Origin: Nymphaea colorata
Lineage: Eukaryota > Streptophyta > Magnoliopsida > Nymphaeales > Nymphaeaceae
Direction: 5' to 3'
Length of the DNA: 64,000 nucleotides
NCBI RefSeq assembly: GCF_008831285.2
Contig: NC_045141.1
Coordinates: forward strand, 26,339,315 to 26,403,314
Part shown: positions 1-12,060 of the stretch, one piece after another
How positions within the stretch are numbered: position 1 is the stretch's first letter
Layout of the letters: every line of letters begins with the position of its first letter
The notes under the pieces: model-generated
What the model was told of the DNA's origin: nothing
What the model saw: only the letters and a program-made list of their open reading frames with translations
Database searches by the model: none
Made by a program: the position numbers and the translations under genes

Positions 1-2990
1 CATAATTGATGGTACATAATAAGTAATTGAATAAAAAGTTGATATTCGTATTATCTATGTAGACAATGTTTTGTTTGAGAGTTGAGACTTTCTTTATGAG
101 ATTGTAAGAGTGAATTATTAATTTAATATTTTTTATTTTATTATCCTTTTTAATTTTTTAAAATATAAAATTCATCATGTCGTCATATCCTGAAATTTTG
201 AAAATTGCCATTGCCGTGTCCGCATAACCATACTCTCGTACCCGTGTGACGTACCCGTGTGACATAGCGTATTATTTATTACACAAACCAAACACATTAC
301 TGAAATCACGAACTTTCCACAAGAGAGAGAGAGAGATGTGGGATCAAGGAGGTGTAGATCCTCAGACATCTAAACGAGTTGAAACAAAGGCATCATACAC
401 TAATTGATTTGACAATGAACCACTGTCCCAAATTTGGTCGGTCAAGTGACAATTACCACATAAGTCCTCCTTTTAAAAGCCAAATATTTCGCCAATCGCA
501 AAATGAGATACAAAATGTGAATGATGAACTGCTAAAAGTTTGTGTCATGTGCTTGCTTGAAAGATTGATGGCACCCAGATCATTTGAGGATGGAAGCAAG
601 GTGACTGCCATCTGAACCATCAGAAAGTTCATCAAGAAGCTCTTTTCACTGACATGTTACCAATTAGTGTCAAGGTGGTCATTATGGTGTATAACTGCAG
701 AACAACACCTGGAGAAAGAAAAACAGGTCATCCAATGATATGAGACCAAACATACAATCATCACAGAAACTTACTGATAAGGAGGCGCCCATTCAAAATC
801 GCTTCAGGATTTGATGATACTGATCCAAAACTGCCGCTGCGTATCTGTTCATTGTAAAACGATGGGCTTCAGTTGCTTGCTAACACACAAAACAGCAATA
901 ATTCAATGTAGATGAAAGAAATATGCCCAAGCCCAGTTTAGTAGGAGGAAGTAATTTTTGATGAAGCCACACTGGATAAAATAAAGAGCCCATGTCTAAC
1001 CATCTACGACAAACAGACTAGCAGAAAGCATCATATCCAGTGGTCTAGGGCAAGTAAGTTGGTCTAGATCCCACGGCAAGTGAAAAGCTGAACAAAAGTA
1101 GAGGAGGAAAAAAGTAAGCCTGCTGACCCTCAAACAACCCCCAGGACACATGCACACACAGTCATGTCTGAGATCAGTGAGGCCATGCTCAACCAATATT
1201 TATCCCAAGGAGAACTTGTGTGTCACTGTGAGCATTAATCACCCATGAATCATGTTCTTCTTCGTGGGTCAGCATGGTCACATGCCATGCCTGGGCTATA
1301 TGTGGCTCAGTGGCTCCTATGGTTAGATTCATGTTCGTATGGGGAAATTTTGGTAAGCTAATACAACGTCATTCCCAAGCACACCTGTCTGTCAATTAAT
1401 TGAACGATCTTTTTACAAGGTCAGCAATATCTAACAAGTATTACAACAAAGAGAACCTCCTTAAAAGCATCACATCCAAAAATAATCTGGTGAATTAATT
1501 ATTGCAAGTGCAACAGCCAGAATGGAAAGATCCGACGCACTCCTGCGGATATTTTTATTGATCCACAGGAAGAATAATGTCAAACCTTGACCAATGTCGA
1601 ATAGGCCCTTTCAGGCAGGCACAACTGATCCACGGGTTTGTGGTTACCTCTGAGCAAAGGGGCTTGAGTTCCAGAACTCCTACGTTTCTAACCATGAGAG
1701 AACTTGGCTTGGGCTATGAAAACCTATAAGATGATGTAAAACCAAGCCGATTGGACTTACCAACATGTACCATGTGCTGGAAGGACGGAAAGCATATTAA
1801 TACTATGAGTGGATTCCTAATCTATATTTTCATAGATTCCTAATCTATATTCTCTATTGGTTATCCTTCACCGAGTCATACGGGCGAAGGTGAGTGGCTA
1901 ACTTTATTTGGTATCTACCCCTGACAGGGAAGGAGTTTCCCTATTTAATTTCCTTTTGGATCAGCATAAACAAGAAAAGCAACGTCAGGAATCAGTCCAG
2001 GTCATCTTTCCAAACTTGACTTGGAACTGATTATATGACAAACAGGTCTGTGGTACCTTTCATCAGTAGTTAGGATACTGACTTCATGTAGGAGATAGTA
2101 CTCATTGCCGGCTCAGTCTGCACATTCATTATGGAGTGATCGCGTGCTCCAAAACTTCCAATGGGGCTCACTCCATCTCTTCAATCACTTGGCTGGGTGG
2201 AAAATGGGATCCGTTCCTCTCCCCTGCCAATAAGATGAGACGAGATCACCAGTTCTCATTAATGGGCTTCCATCCATTCTAAGATAAGAGACGTTGCACA
2301 TCAAAGCCCTGGTTCTTGCCTTACATATCTTTGCCAGCCTAGCTAGCCCAAATTATGGAGCCAAAACATGTGTCCCACACTAAGCAGTTTACATGGTCGT
2401 TCTTTTTAGCTAAATACATAAAAAATTTGAATCACACATTTATAATACAGATTCTGGAATTGTCATAAAAAAAGAGAATAATGGTGTGGGGAAAACACCA
2501 ATAAACAGCTAAAGAGCCTTAGGAGGATGATTGAAATCAATACATAGTTGTAAAAGTTATATCACAAGGATTCGGCAGAAGAGACAGAAATAAGGCCATT
2601 TTAATTCAATTTCCAGAAGGATTTCTATATAATGATATACAGTGGGAGTCAAACTGGAGCATCCCTGTCGAACAAGAAGCAAACACACAAATAGTGAACT
2701 CCTTCTACTTCTAAGTCCTAACAAAGAGTGCCCTAGAAAAATAACCATTTAATTGGGCAATATGACACCTGCAGAACACTCTAGCACATAGTGTCAAGTT
2801 TGTTTGCAATAGTTCTTAAAGATTCGTCATCTTTATCGAGCCACCACAGGTAAATTTTTAATTATTACCAAGCATAGATACACAAACAGGTGACTAAATG
2901 GGCTGATGAAAAACTTCATATGGGCATGCACTGTGATAATCAGATGGAAGAGCAAGTTTAACAAATTAATAAACAAAAATATTTTTACTT
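1..2990. other. AT-rich intergenic DNA, no gene recognised
   Basis: I find no reading frame here with a recognisable domain; the open frames are short and show no consistent splice structure. A 17-bp direct repeat lies at 1,812-1,828 and 1,835-1,851. A minus-strand frame ending at about 2,781 reads WWLDKDDESLRTIANKLD before a stop and looks coding-like. I could not connect it by splice phase to the gene that starts at 4,616, so it is not called as an exon. Confidence 0.5.
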
Positions 2991-3012
2991 AGAAAACAGT
3001 CAATGATTTTAC

Positions 3013-4616
3013 CTGCAACGGAAGGTTGCTTGTAATAATTTGTGCAACAGACAAAATTGCAGCAATAGATGCTACAACAGTATAGGATCTTAGTAGGGTT
3101 TTGCTGTTACATCTTCGTCCTTCCAATAAGTGAAAATACACCAATTAGCAAAAGTTGATAAAAGTTAAAACCGACACAATGAGCATAGGTTCCAAGCTAT
3201 GATGCAAATGTTGTAACTTCTACATACAGTCATTCCTTGGCTAATACCTGATTCTCCAATAGCAAGACAAATGAAACCAGCTAAAACAGAGAAGACAGCA
3301 AGTTGGCCAGGACCCCTTTGTTGCAGGAACAAAAAGCAAGAGCCATAGGACACCTATCACTTGGACGGCGGAATGCAATGGGAAAAATAACAAATTAAAT
3401 CAGTTTTGGTCCTCAATATATAATGAAATATCATTTACTTACCAATAATTAAGATCAGAAGCCAATATATACGGTATTGGGATTGCAGAGAGGACCCTTT
3501 CAGATTTTCTTCCTTGCTTCATATGTTTCATTAATCAAATTTCAGTCTCATCAATGCCAATCGTTTAGATAGTGCTAGACACAATAGCTCGGTTGCAATT
3601 TATTCCAATCTTGACATGTAAATTAAACCATACTATCCAACCTATCAAATGGGCATGTGGGCACCCCCAAAATGTCTTCAATAAGCGCTTTATCTCAACA
3701 ACATTTATCTAGCACTCTCATCCAACTCTATAGTTGATACATCAGAATAGTCCACAGATCCAAATACATCCTAGCAGTTCAAATCAATATTGGCATTATC
3801 CATCTTGAATATACAAGACGATACAGATAACAGAGGTTTAAAGTTTACACTATGCTGACAAATTCATGGTTATGAATGCTCTCATGATACTGTTGCTATG
3901 TTTTGCTACATGCACAGCTTGGACTCTCAGGTGCAGATGCAGATTGCAGACTCGAGGGAAATATCAACTTCCGGAAAAGTAATGCAGTAAAACGGTCCAA
4001 AATTTTGAGGTTCATTCCTTCTTGTGCACAAGGCAACTTCTACATTTTTGCATGTTGACAACAAATGAAAAAGTTAGTGCCAGTGTAACTATATCCAAGA
4101 AGTACAGCCCCAAATTTGGAGAATCCCTTGCTAAAGTTTGAGAATAGAGAATCTCGTTGCGAATCCATGTGCTCAATCAAATCGAACCATCGAAGCAACA
4201 CCAAAGACAGACCCAACAAACAACAAAAGCGAAAAAAAAAAATCATCACATTATATTAGGGATAACATGTTTCCGAAACAGATCAAATCCACCTAAAGCA
4301 GATACAAGATATCACACTTGCATATGGGCTCACCTGTGCAACTAGCAGCTTGCAAAGGTGACCTTTTCCTTGTGCTACCTTCGTATATCCTGAATAACCA
4401 TCCACAATTTCTTGTTACGAAACTACCACCATCATAAGTTTTCCTCTTCATTTCGCATTTGTTCTGTGATTATGAAATCACAAAGACACTGCAAGGGAAG
4501 AAGGAAGGGGAGAGAGATGGTGGGTTCTTACTCGAATCGACGACCATTCGATAGGAAAAATCCGAGCCGTCCGTCCCCAAAGGTCTCGCACTAGGTGGTG
4601 GCTGCCTTCTGCTCAT
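3013..4616 (-). CDS. Multi-exon gene for a small membrane protein (5' four exons)
   Basis: Four minus-strand exons fit together. Exon 1 is 4,616-4,532, ATG to a GTAAG donor (28 codons plus one base). Exon 2 is 4,389-4,334, exon 3 is 3,353-3,248 and exon 4 is 3,119-3,013. Every join has GT/AG borders and keeps frame, with phases 1, 0 and 1. Exon 1 contains SDFSYRMVVDS and exon 2 continues RYTKVAQGKGHL, which I recall only loosely as a conserved N-terminus of plant membrane proteins of unknown function. Exon 3 carries a hydrophobic segment (GQLAVFSVLAGFICLAIG) and exon 4 a second one (TVVASIAAILSVAQII) after a basic GRRCNSK stretch. Together this gives about 119 residues with at least two membrane spans. 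No terminal exon was found below 3,013, so the gene may be truncated or have a long last intron. Function is unknown. The start is the first ATG downstream of a GA-rich leader. Confidence 0.62.
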
Positions 4617-5566
4617 CTCTCTCTCTCGCGCGCGCGATTAGGGTGCACCAAGAGGTGATATCACTTCTTTTTCTATATCTTCACGTCCATAATTGCTGTA
4701 GGATTTGAATGAACTTACGACAGGAATGCGAGTGTGCAATACCCAACATAGATTGGGGTTCGAACTGGAGATCATTGTCACAAAAAACGGGTACAGGTAT
4801 TATACGGCGAAGAAAAAAACGGGTATAATACGGCAAAGTTATATATCTCGGAAATAAAACGGGAAAAAGAAGACAAATTTTTAAAAAATAAATAAATAAT
4901 CCTGATAATTATATAAAAAAAAGTAAATGAAAAATAAAAAAAAACATTGAAAAATGACTATATAAGCAACACATTAAAATTAGATAATGAAAGATTCAAT
5001 GGGACCTATAGTTTAATTGGTCGGCAGCTACGTTGCCAATTGATTGCATCAGGCCACTGTTTTTATGGTTCATGACTTCATGAGTTCATTGACTTCATTC
5101 ACATCTTTGGCTATTGTTATCGGTGAATGAAAAGGCTGAAATCCTGATCGGAACATGTGTAACTTGAAGTCCTGGTGATTAGCAGCAGGTTGCTGCTGAA
5201 TGGGAGTAGCAGCTTTGGTGGCTGAAAGTTAGGCACAACAGGTCGAGTGCTGCGACAGGTGTCTAATACAAAGATTACATAGTCAGACTGCAACAATATG
5301 GAAGTTAATATTTATAAACTTCCTTTCTAATGTATACAGTATACACATTAGTCCTCTTAGTAAAGAGAAAACGGCAGTTATATTAGTAAAAGAAAAGAGC
5401 TAAGCAGAGTAACTCTTGATATTTCTGTGGACTGCAACTCTGCAAGTGCAAATCGATGGTGTGTTTTATAACAGGAGCAGTAGGAGTATGAGGGCATTAC
5501 GCGTATCTAATAGAAAATGTCCTGCTACTTGGTTGGAACTTGGATTCAATCAAAATAAAACAAGAT

Positions 5567-5671
5567 TGCAGGGAAACAACTTAAAAAAAGAAAAAATGCA
5601 GGGGAAACAACTTAAAAAATGCATTGATGCATACGACAACAAGAAAAATGCAGGGGAAACAACTTAAAAAA
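5567..5671. repeat. Three copies of a 23-bp motif
   Basis: The motif TGCAGGGGAAACAACTTAAA, followed by an A run, occurs three times: from about 5,567 (one G shorter), 5,597 and 5,649. Spacers are A-rich and of unequal length. The origin is probably local slippage or duplication. Confidence 0.7.
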
Positions 5672-5783
5672 GAAAAAAACAAACCAAAACAGCTAAATCA
5701 AACGAACATGGAAAGAGAACCTGTCATTGCTTGAATGAAAAAGAGACTTCAACCGAAGAAAACGAGATGGAGACGAAGGAAAT

Positions 5784-5875
5784 CGAATCTCGAATGCCCT
5801 CCTCTTCAGCCGGATGAAAACGAGAAGAAGATGATCAGACAGCAGCCGAATCTCGAATGCCCTCCTCTTCAGCCG
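5784..5875. repeat. 29-bp direct repeat, period 63
   Basis: The 29-bp segment at 5,784-5,812 recurs exactly at 5,847-5,875. Its core is CGAATGCCCTCCTCTTCAGC. It makes the overlapping open frame internally repetitive. Confidence 0.75.
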
Positions 5876-5982
5876 ATTGAGGAACTGACGAAGGAAGTTC
5901 AGTCCAACGCCTCTCTGTCTCGAACGGTCGAAGGCTCACTAGAAGAACGGAAGAAGAACTTCTCGATTTCAAGTTTTTAACC

Positions 5983-6024
5983 ATAAGCCCTCTTTTCCTA
6001 TGTATAAGCCCTCTTTTCCTATGT
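5983..6024. repeat. 21-bp tandem duplication
   Basis: Two adjacent identical 21-bp copies, 5,983-6,003 and 6,004-6,024, with core AAGCCCTCTTTTCCTATG. Confidence 0.85.
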
Positions 6025-6114
6025 GAAAATACTTTTTTGCCACTAAAAGGTCGAACAAGTTAGAAAAAAACCAACGTTTTAAACAATATTACAAGCTGTG
6101 CCATTTCCACTCGC

Positions 6115-8100
6115 ACGGTTGAGAATCTGCCCCTATGGCGAGGCAGAACCCTAATTGGGATTAGGGCTGTGCATGTGTTATTGGATTGGAAGGGTGACCG
6201 TTGTTGGCGGTGGCTAACAACTGCTCTCAGAGCATACTGGAGCAGTGTTGATCGATTCCAGCCAAAAGGCAGCCGGATGTCTCAGTTGATCATCCACGGG
6301 CCACTTCAGCCATAAAATGAAATTTCTCATTGCTATTTGCTACTGCAAATTGGGACTGAGCTGTATGGCGTGCCTAGTCCTGAATCTTGGAGTCCTAACC
6401 AGCCTAAGGAAGACGATGACGACATCTACAACCTTGCGAGTTTTGGGCTATGGCTCCGGCGGCTGCTCTTCCTCCTGCTGGTCTAGGAGCGTTATCAGAG
6501 GTTGTGCTGCCGAGGGAGTCATTGTCTGGCCATTTTGGCCCGGAGAAGAGTCCTTGCCGATGTAGTTGGCTCTAGAGTTTCGAAGGCTAGACAATGGCAA
6601 TTGGTGGTTTGGTGTAGTTTCAGGGATTGTTGGAAGTCGACTGCAATTCCCCGAACGTTGCTGGGCCCAGGTGCTGCTAAACCCTACCATACATGTGAAG
6701 CAGCAGTCCCTTACGAAATTGTTGTAGGGATTGCTCAACACGATGGGTAAGCAGCAACAAACTGCAGTCCTTCCATCACTGCTAGAGATTAGTATCGTAG
6801 ATCAGTGCCTCAGTGACCAGATGACTGAAGTTAAAGAGACCTTACTTATTTGATGGAGGGGAAGATGGGTGATACCAGTAATCAGGAGCACAATGGCTTC
6901 CTGCTGTTGAGCCGCACCCTATGTTGACTGACCTTGGGAAGGATTTCACCAAAGAAGAAGCAAACAAAAAAAAAAAAGATGGCAGTTTTTGGAAAGCAGT
7001 ATTGAAGGAAAGAAAGAGGCTTGATAAATCCAATGGAGCAAAGAAGCATCAGCACCAAGAAAAAGGGAGCGACGGGTTTTACAACAATAAAAGAAATGAG
7101 TTACTGTTTATCAGAGCCAAGTGTCCTAAAACGAAAAAGATATTGCAGTAATGACATATTTTTTAGGAGTAAGAGGGAGGCTTCTTCACAATCAGGAGAG
7201 TCTAGATGGTTTGTTTCGTCCGTTAAAAGATGGAGGCGTCTTATTTGGACTCATCTTCACCAACGACACCCTCCAGGTTGAAACGAGCCACCTGAGGAAT
7301 GCTAAGGATTACAGTAGAAGCTGCTTATAAAAACTCCCTATGACTATTAGGCATGGATAGGTTTGGAGGACTGCATGGGTTGATGAATGCTTTGTTAATG
7401 GTCGAGAAGCCAAAGGAGGATGTTGACACTATGGGGTTTAGAAAGGTCACTTGTCTCCGACCAACTAACCAACGTGTTTATGGAATTGATGTATATGTGC
7501 TGATGTTAAGGTGGTGCAAGGCTGCAGGCGACCTAGTGAGTGGGAGTCCTAATGGTGAGGGTTGCAAGCCGAGTCTTTTTTTTTTTGGAAGGGGTGAAAT
7601 TGTGATTGCCTTTATTGGTGCACTACTCGTTGTAGGCATACAGAGTGGGGTGGTGGGTCGACTATTAGATGAGCAAGAACAAGCAAAGTGGATCGTTGCA
7701 CTACTCCTTCTAGGCGTACAGAGAGCTGCAGTTATAGATGGCTTGCGACTATGGCAGTAGACAGGATTGCCGAGTTAGTACTTCCAGCAAAAACTAGGAG
7801 ACTCAATGTCATTGAGGGCAGGAATGGAGCAGCAAGTTTGGAGAAGATGGGTAACCAACAGCTTGTTAGAGTCCATCTTACCGTAGCTAGAACTATGCGA
7901 GACAAAGTCGTTCCAATGGGGCAGACTGAACTCTCTAAAGATGCTACAATTGGATATCATTTTTCTAAAACCTGCTTGTTGGAAGAGAAAAAGACCAAGT
8001 CACATCCCTGCTAGTAGTGTTGCATCAATATACCCCAAGCTTTATGCTTTTAGGGAAGGTTGCACCTGAAGATCTTTGCAGCTGTCATGGTAGCTTGAAC
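6115..8100 (+). repeat. Diverged inverted relic of the array's retroelement-associated segment
   Basis: Read on the plus strand, this stretch matches the reverse complement of the segment at about 40,900-42,210 in the array. Both share the run CCCTAATTGGGATTAGGGCT, a peptide resembling YKLGLSCMVCLVLNLGVLT, and a frame containing VEKPKEDVDTMGFRK followed by QRVYGIDVYV. The frames are broken by stops and indels. A chromovirus pol relic follows directly in the same orientation, so the segment is probably the 5' or internal part of that element or of DNA it captured. I do not recognise the encoded protein. Divergence from the array copies is clearly larger than between array units. Confidence 0.7.
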
Positions 8101-8346
8101 GGGATCAATAGGCATTGTTGATCCAGCTACTGAAAGGGAGACAGAGGTGTTAACTGCAAGAATGATTCAGGCAGAATTGGAGAGGGGGCATGTAGGTGAC
8201 CGAATGGTTACAAGCATATTTGTATCTGTCGGAAGGGGAACGAGACTGAAGCCTATAAGAAATCCGAAAAGAAATGATGCATTCTCTGTGATAGGATCAC
8301 ATGTTCCTAGGAGTACTAATGTCTTTTGAGAAGATTGTCATGGAGT

Positions 8347-9470
8347 CTTCGAGTAGGGTATCACCAAATAAGGGTGAATCCTGCAGACGTCCCCAAGACA
8401 GTATTTAGAACTCACACGGGACTGTACGAGTTCAAGGTCATGCCCTTCGGGTTGACTAATGCCCCCACCACTTTCTAGTCATTTCCATGGATTTCATGGA
8501 AGGGCTGCCCAAATTTAGGGGGAAGTCAGCCATTTTGGTGGTGGTAGAAAGCATGCCCATTTCATAGCATTAGCCCACCCTTTTTCGGTGAAGACAGTGG
8601 CTTCCATGACTACGTGAGAAAACTCCATGGTATGCCTTGGACAATATTCAGCGATCAAAACTCCTTTTTTTTGAGCTCATTTTGGAAGGAGTACTTCCAA
8701 CTTCAAGGCTCCAAGCTGCAGATGTCCACAGCCTATCACCCGCAATCAGATGGGCAGACAGAGATAGTGAACAAAAGCCTTGAAACTTACCCCAGATGCT
8801 TCACTGGACCACGTCCAAAACTATGGGCAGACTATCTCAGCTGGGCTGAATATGCTTACAACACTGGTTGACACTCTTCCACGGCGATCACACCCTTCAA
8901 AGTTGTCTATGGAATCCCACCTCCTGATCTAAGAAGATACCAACCAGGAACAGCAAGGGAAGAAGATGAGGTTCAGTTGCGGTGCAGGGAGCAGTCTTCT
9001 AAGATCTCAAACAGCACTTAGCTACCGCCCGAAACTGCATGGTGATACAGTGGAGACACTGAGATTTGCAGCTGAAGGAAGGAGAATGGGTCTTCCTTTG
9101 CGCCCTATCCATGGCATGGGCTCAGCAGGACAGTGGCAAGCTCACACCAAGGTTTGTTGGCCCATATCAATTGAAAAGGAAGATAGGTTCTGTGGCCTAT
9201 GAACTTGAGTTGCCTGCAGGGAGTTTAATCCACCCAGTGTTTGCTTCAATCCACCCACAAGCATTATGGAGGCCAGAGCTGCTCCTGCACTAACTGAACC
9301 GGCAGCCCTATATCCCTACTGCAGGTTGGGAACTGAAAAGGGTAAGACAAGGGAAGCAGCTGCAGACTGGCTCATCAAGTGGAACACTTATGAGGACCTG
9401 CCTGCATCTTGGGAGTTAGCAGAAGACATCCAGTCTCATTTTCCAGAATTTACACCTTGAGGACAAGGTG
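8347..9470 (+). pseudogene. Ty3/gypsy chromovirus pol relic (RT fragment, integrase, chromodomain)
   Basis: Reverse transcriptase motifs are readable at 8,347-8,475: GYHQIR, KTVFRTH and [10 protein letters not shown], then a stop. The sequence jumps directly into integrase (MDFMEGLPKFRGKSA near 8,490), so the rest of RT, all of RNase H and the start of integrase are missing. Integrase continues in other frames: TIFSDQN, then TAYHPQSDGQTEIVNKSLET (about 8,640-8,790) carries the last catalytic D and E. After further frameshifts come the linker motif RFVGPYQLKRKIGSVAYELE (about 9,150) and a C-terminal chromodomain-like WLIKWNTYEDLPASWELAED (about 9,370-9,430), followed by IQSHFPEF. That ending is typical of plant chromoviruses. 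There are at least three frame breaks and one internal deletion, so it is non-functional. Confidence 0.88.
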
Positions 9471-9479
9471 TCTTGTAAA

Positions 9480-9715
9480 GGAGGGGAGTATTGCTAGGGA
9501 CTAGACCCTGTGGGTCAAGCAAGGATCCGTTTTTGTATAATTCATTAGAGTCACAGATCGGGTGGATATTATGGATAAATCCACCCCAATCTAAAGAGTC
9601 CAAGTATATAAGTTAGTGCGTTAAACCTAATCATGAATGAAACATTAGACATTTCAGTGGAGGCTGGGCTTTCACCGGAATAGAGTGTGTGAGTTGCCTT
9701 TCTCTGTTAGTCGCA
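9480..9715 (+). mobile_element. Polypurine tract and candidate 3' LTR of the chromovirus relic
   Basis: Just after the chromodomain frame, the purine run AAAGGAGGGGAG (about 9,478-9,489) is followed by TATTGCTAGGGAC. An LTR starting TGCTAGGG at 9,492 and ending in GTCGCA at 9,715 would be about 224 bp. It contains a TATA-like TATATAAG at about 9,604. The right border is inferred from the TG...CA rule only; the matching 5' LTR was not found. Confidence 0.5.
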
Positions 9716-10150
9716 GGCTAATATAACTATATATGGGGTGCTTTATGTGGTCGATTCTTCCACATTTAGAAGATATCTGGTTGTAGTGATTACTCTCGTT
9801 ACCTTGGCATCTTCTGCCTCAGAGTTCATTTCATATGGCCTATTTCTTGACAATTGTGCTAGAGATTTTTGCTATTTTCACTGCTATATTTGCACAGGCT
9901 TGGTTTCAGGCTGCATGTTTTGGTTCCGCAGCATTTGTTCTCACTGGTGTGCCCTTTTCCATCTCTATTTATTCATTCCTTGTGAGATACAACTTATTTT
10001 CCTTGGCAATAATAGTGTTTGAAGCCTGAATGCCATGTATACTTCTTTGGTTATCCTATATCAGGTTACAAGTAGCTTACTGCTTTTATGTCTAGCGAGG
10101 AGTTATAACTGAATGGTACTGAGATGACTTGATGAAGCATAAAAGGCAGG
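9716..10150. other. Unassigned sequence with a hydrophobic open frame
   Basis: A plus-strand frame from 9,835 to 10,029 reads as a strongly hydrophobic stretch (for example FAIFTAIFAQAWFQ and FVLTGVPFSISIY). It could be a fragment of a membrane-protein exon, since TTTGCACAG precedes GCTTGG like a splice acceptor. I do not recognise a family. T-rich DNA often yields such frames by chance. Confidence 0.25.
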
Positions 10151-12060
10151 TTAGATGATTTAAATGGATTTTGTTTGTTGTATCATAGTTAAACAGTTAA
10201 AAATATTTACACTAAGCCTGCTGAAGCTGTAAATTTTATTTCTTTGCTTACCTTTTTCTGAATAGCTAATAAAGTACCATTTATCACCAAATGTTGTCAA
10301 AGGTGTTCCCTTAAGATAGGTATAAATTTCAGAATGGCACCTGCTAGTGATTTGGAAAATCATACAACTTATTTCTACATCTATAAAAGCCAATGAGCTA
10401 TTGAAACATGATAGTTTTTCAACATGGCCTGTTCTGAAAAATTATCAGTGTGAACATATTTATTTTTTAGAGTAGTTGTTGTTTTAGTCTTTTTAAGTTC
10501 ACAATTTCCCATGATTTATTCATAACTGAGAGAAAACTCCACGATTATGTCTTCCCAAACAAACCCTAAGTCCTGCAACCTCGGTTTTGCATGCAATTTA
10601 GTTCATCATGAAGCATATTAGTCTGCTGCCTTTGGAAAACCAAAAAGAACGGATTTCTGTTAGAGATTGTCCTGTGAACACCGTGCTCTTTAATTTTGTC
10701 TTTGGTATATATTCAGAGGTTGCAACTTTAATATGTCGTCTAGAAATATGGTATTTTGTCGTCTTTAAACCAATTGAGAATCTTATGCTGCTAGCTCATG
10801 TTCTCAAATGTTGGAGTTTATTTAAAATATGAAGGCCTTGTTCTGCTATTTTTGAATTTCTCAGAATTTGCTATTTTTAATAAATCTTAAAAATTTATGT
10901 CCCTTTCTGTGCCGATGGATGTAGCACTTCGTACAAATTTTTGTGTTTTTCTTCCTTTTTTCTAATTCTTTATGTGCATCTCAGGTTCAACTCATGGCTT
11001 CCATAAAAGAAACTGTTGGATCTCAATAATAATGATCCCATACAATGTTCTTCCTCAGTCTGTACTTTCCTAAACTTTGGCTGGCCGCAGGGTTCCTTGT
11101 TGTACTCTCATGTGGCCATTGATCGCGCCCCCCTTCCTAGCCACCATAAAATCAGAATTCTGGCCAATGGCCGATCTTCACTTTCAATGGTCCGAATTAG
11201 CCCAAATTTGAGTATGATGGAGCTTTCTTCGTGGCGATCCTTTTGAGATACTTTGCTGGACCAGATTTCGCCCGGAGATGCCCTTTTTGATGCTTCAAAG
11301 GCTGCTGGACCGAGAGCTATTGGGGAAGAAGCCGAGACCCGTTCTTGATGATTTTTGAGTTATTTTCGCCGCCGGTTTCTTTCCAAATTTCTTGGTTCGA
11401 ACCAAGGGAGTAAAGGCCGATTAGGCCTTGTAAGAGAGGGTCTAAGGGGGCTTTTCCGCCGGTCTTTGTTATACTCTCCGTATGTCGTATTTTTCGAAAG
11501 TTAATGTGTATGTGTTAGCATAACAAAATCACTCTGTGTTCCTCTTTTGGGTGATAATTGTCAAATGTGTTCTTGTTTTTCAAGTGCCCATGGCTTTCTT
11601 CAAGCGAAGAAAGATTGATTAAAGGTGCACCATGTTCATTTTTTAATATACCGTGTATTGTGCTTCTGAATCTCTGAACACAATAGGGCTGCAAATGTGG
11701 CCTCATGTATCATTTATAATTTGTTGCTGAAAATACTTGAAGCCACCAGACACCAATTGTGCTTAAGCCTCCTGGTTAACCATCTAACAACAATTGGGAT
11801 CTCCCTCTCTGTTTCCTTCTCTCGCACACAAATACATAGACACCCTTGTGTGCAAACATGTTCATCCATGCACTGACCCACGTTCAAAGGGACATCATCC
11901 ATCACTTTTATATGTATAACAAGCTTCCACATGAATGAGAAGATTAGGACCCGCCATGCGGAAAAGAACCTATTTTTCTGTTCCTCAAAAATCTGGGGTT
12001 CTTTTGCTTTGCTTTTTGTCCTCTTTTTCTGTTTTAATGGATTATTTTCCTGTTAGTCAT
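10150..12060 (-). repeat. Diverged inverted relic of the array unit (kinase-flank and spacer part)
   Basis: The reverse complement of about 10,290-10,440 matches 21,320-21,470 in unit 1. That of about 10,850-11,000 matches about 21,060-21,250, and that of about 11,490-11,590 matches 36,900-36,990. The segment near 11,840-11,930 encodes on the minus strand DDVPLNVGQCMDEHVCTQG, also present at about 37,891-37,955 in unit 2. The order differs from the array and 11,000-11,490 has no match there, so the locus has been shuffled. It is inverted with respect to the array. Confidence 0.7.

Larger units (their letters stand above)
4640..6110. other. Intergenic DNA rich in short local duplications
   Basis: No gene is recognised. 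The stretch is marked by several independent short tandem or near-tandem duplications, listed separately, plus a repeated motif around ACGGGTATAATACGGC at about 4,785-4,860. Open frames here are lysine-rich products of A-rich DNA and repeated segments, not credible proteins. Confidence 0.5.

Noticed and set aside
33..370. Possible small gene on the minus strand near the left end
   Set aside because: The short frame has no domain, no clear start context and no splice continuation.
5000..5075. tRNA-like A box (TAGTTTAATTGG) after GGGACCT
   Set aside because: The D-stem does not pair, the later GGTTCATGACT is a poor B box, and no acceptor strand complementary to GGGACCT follows.
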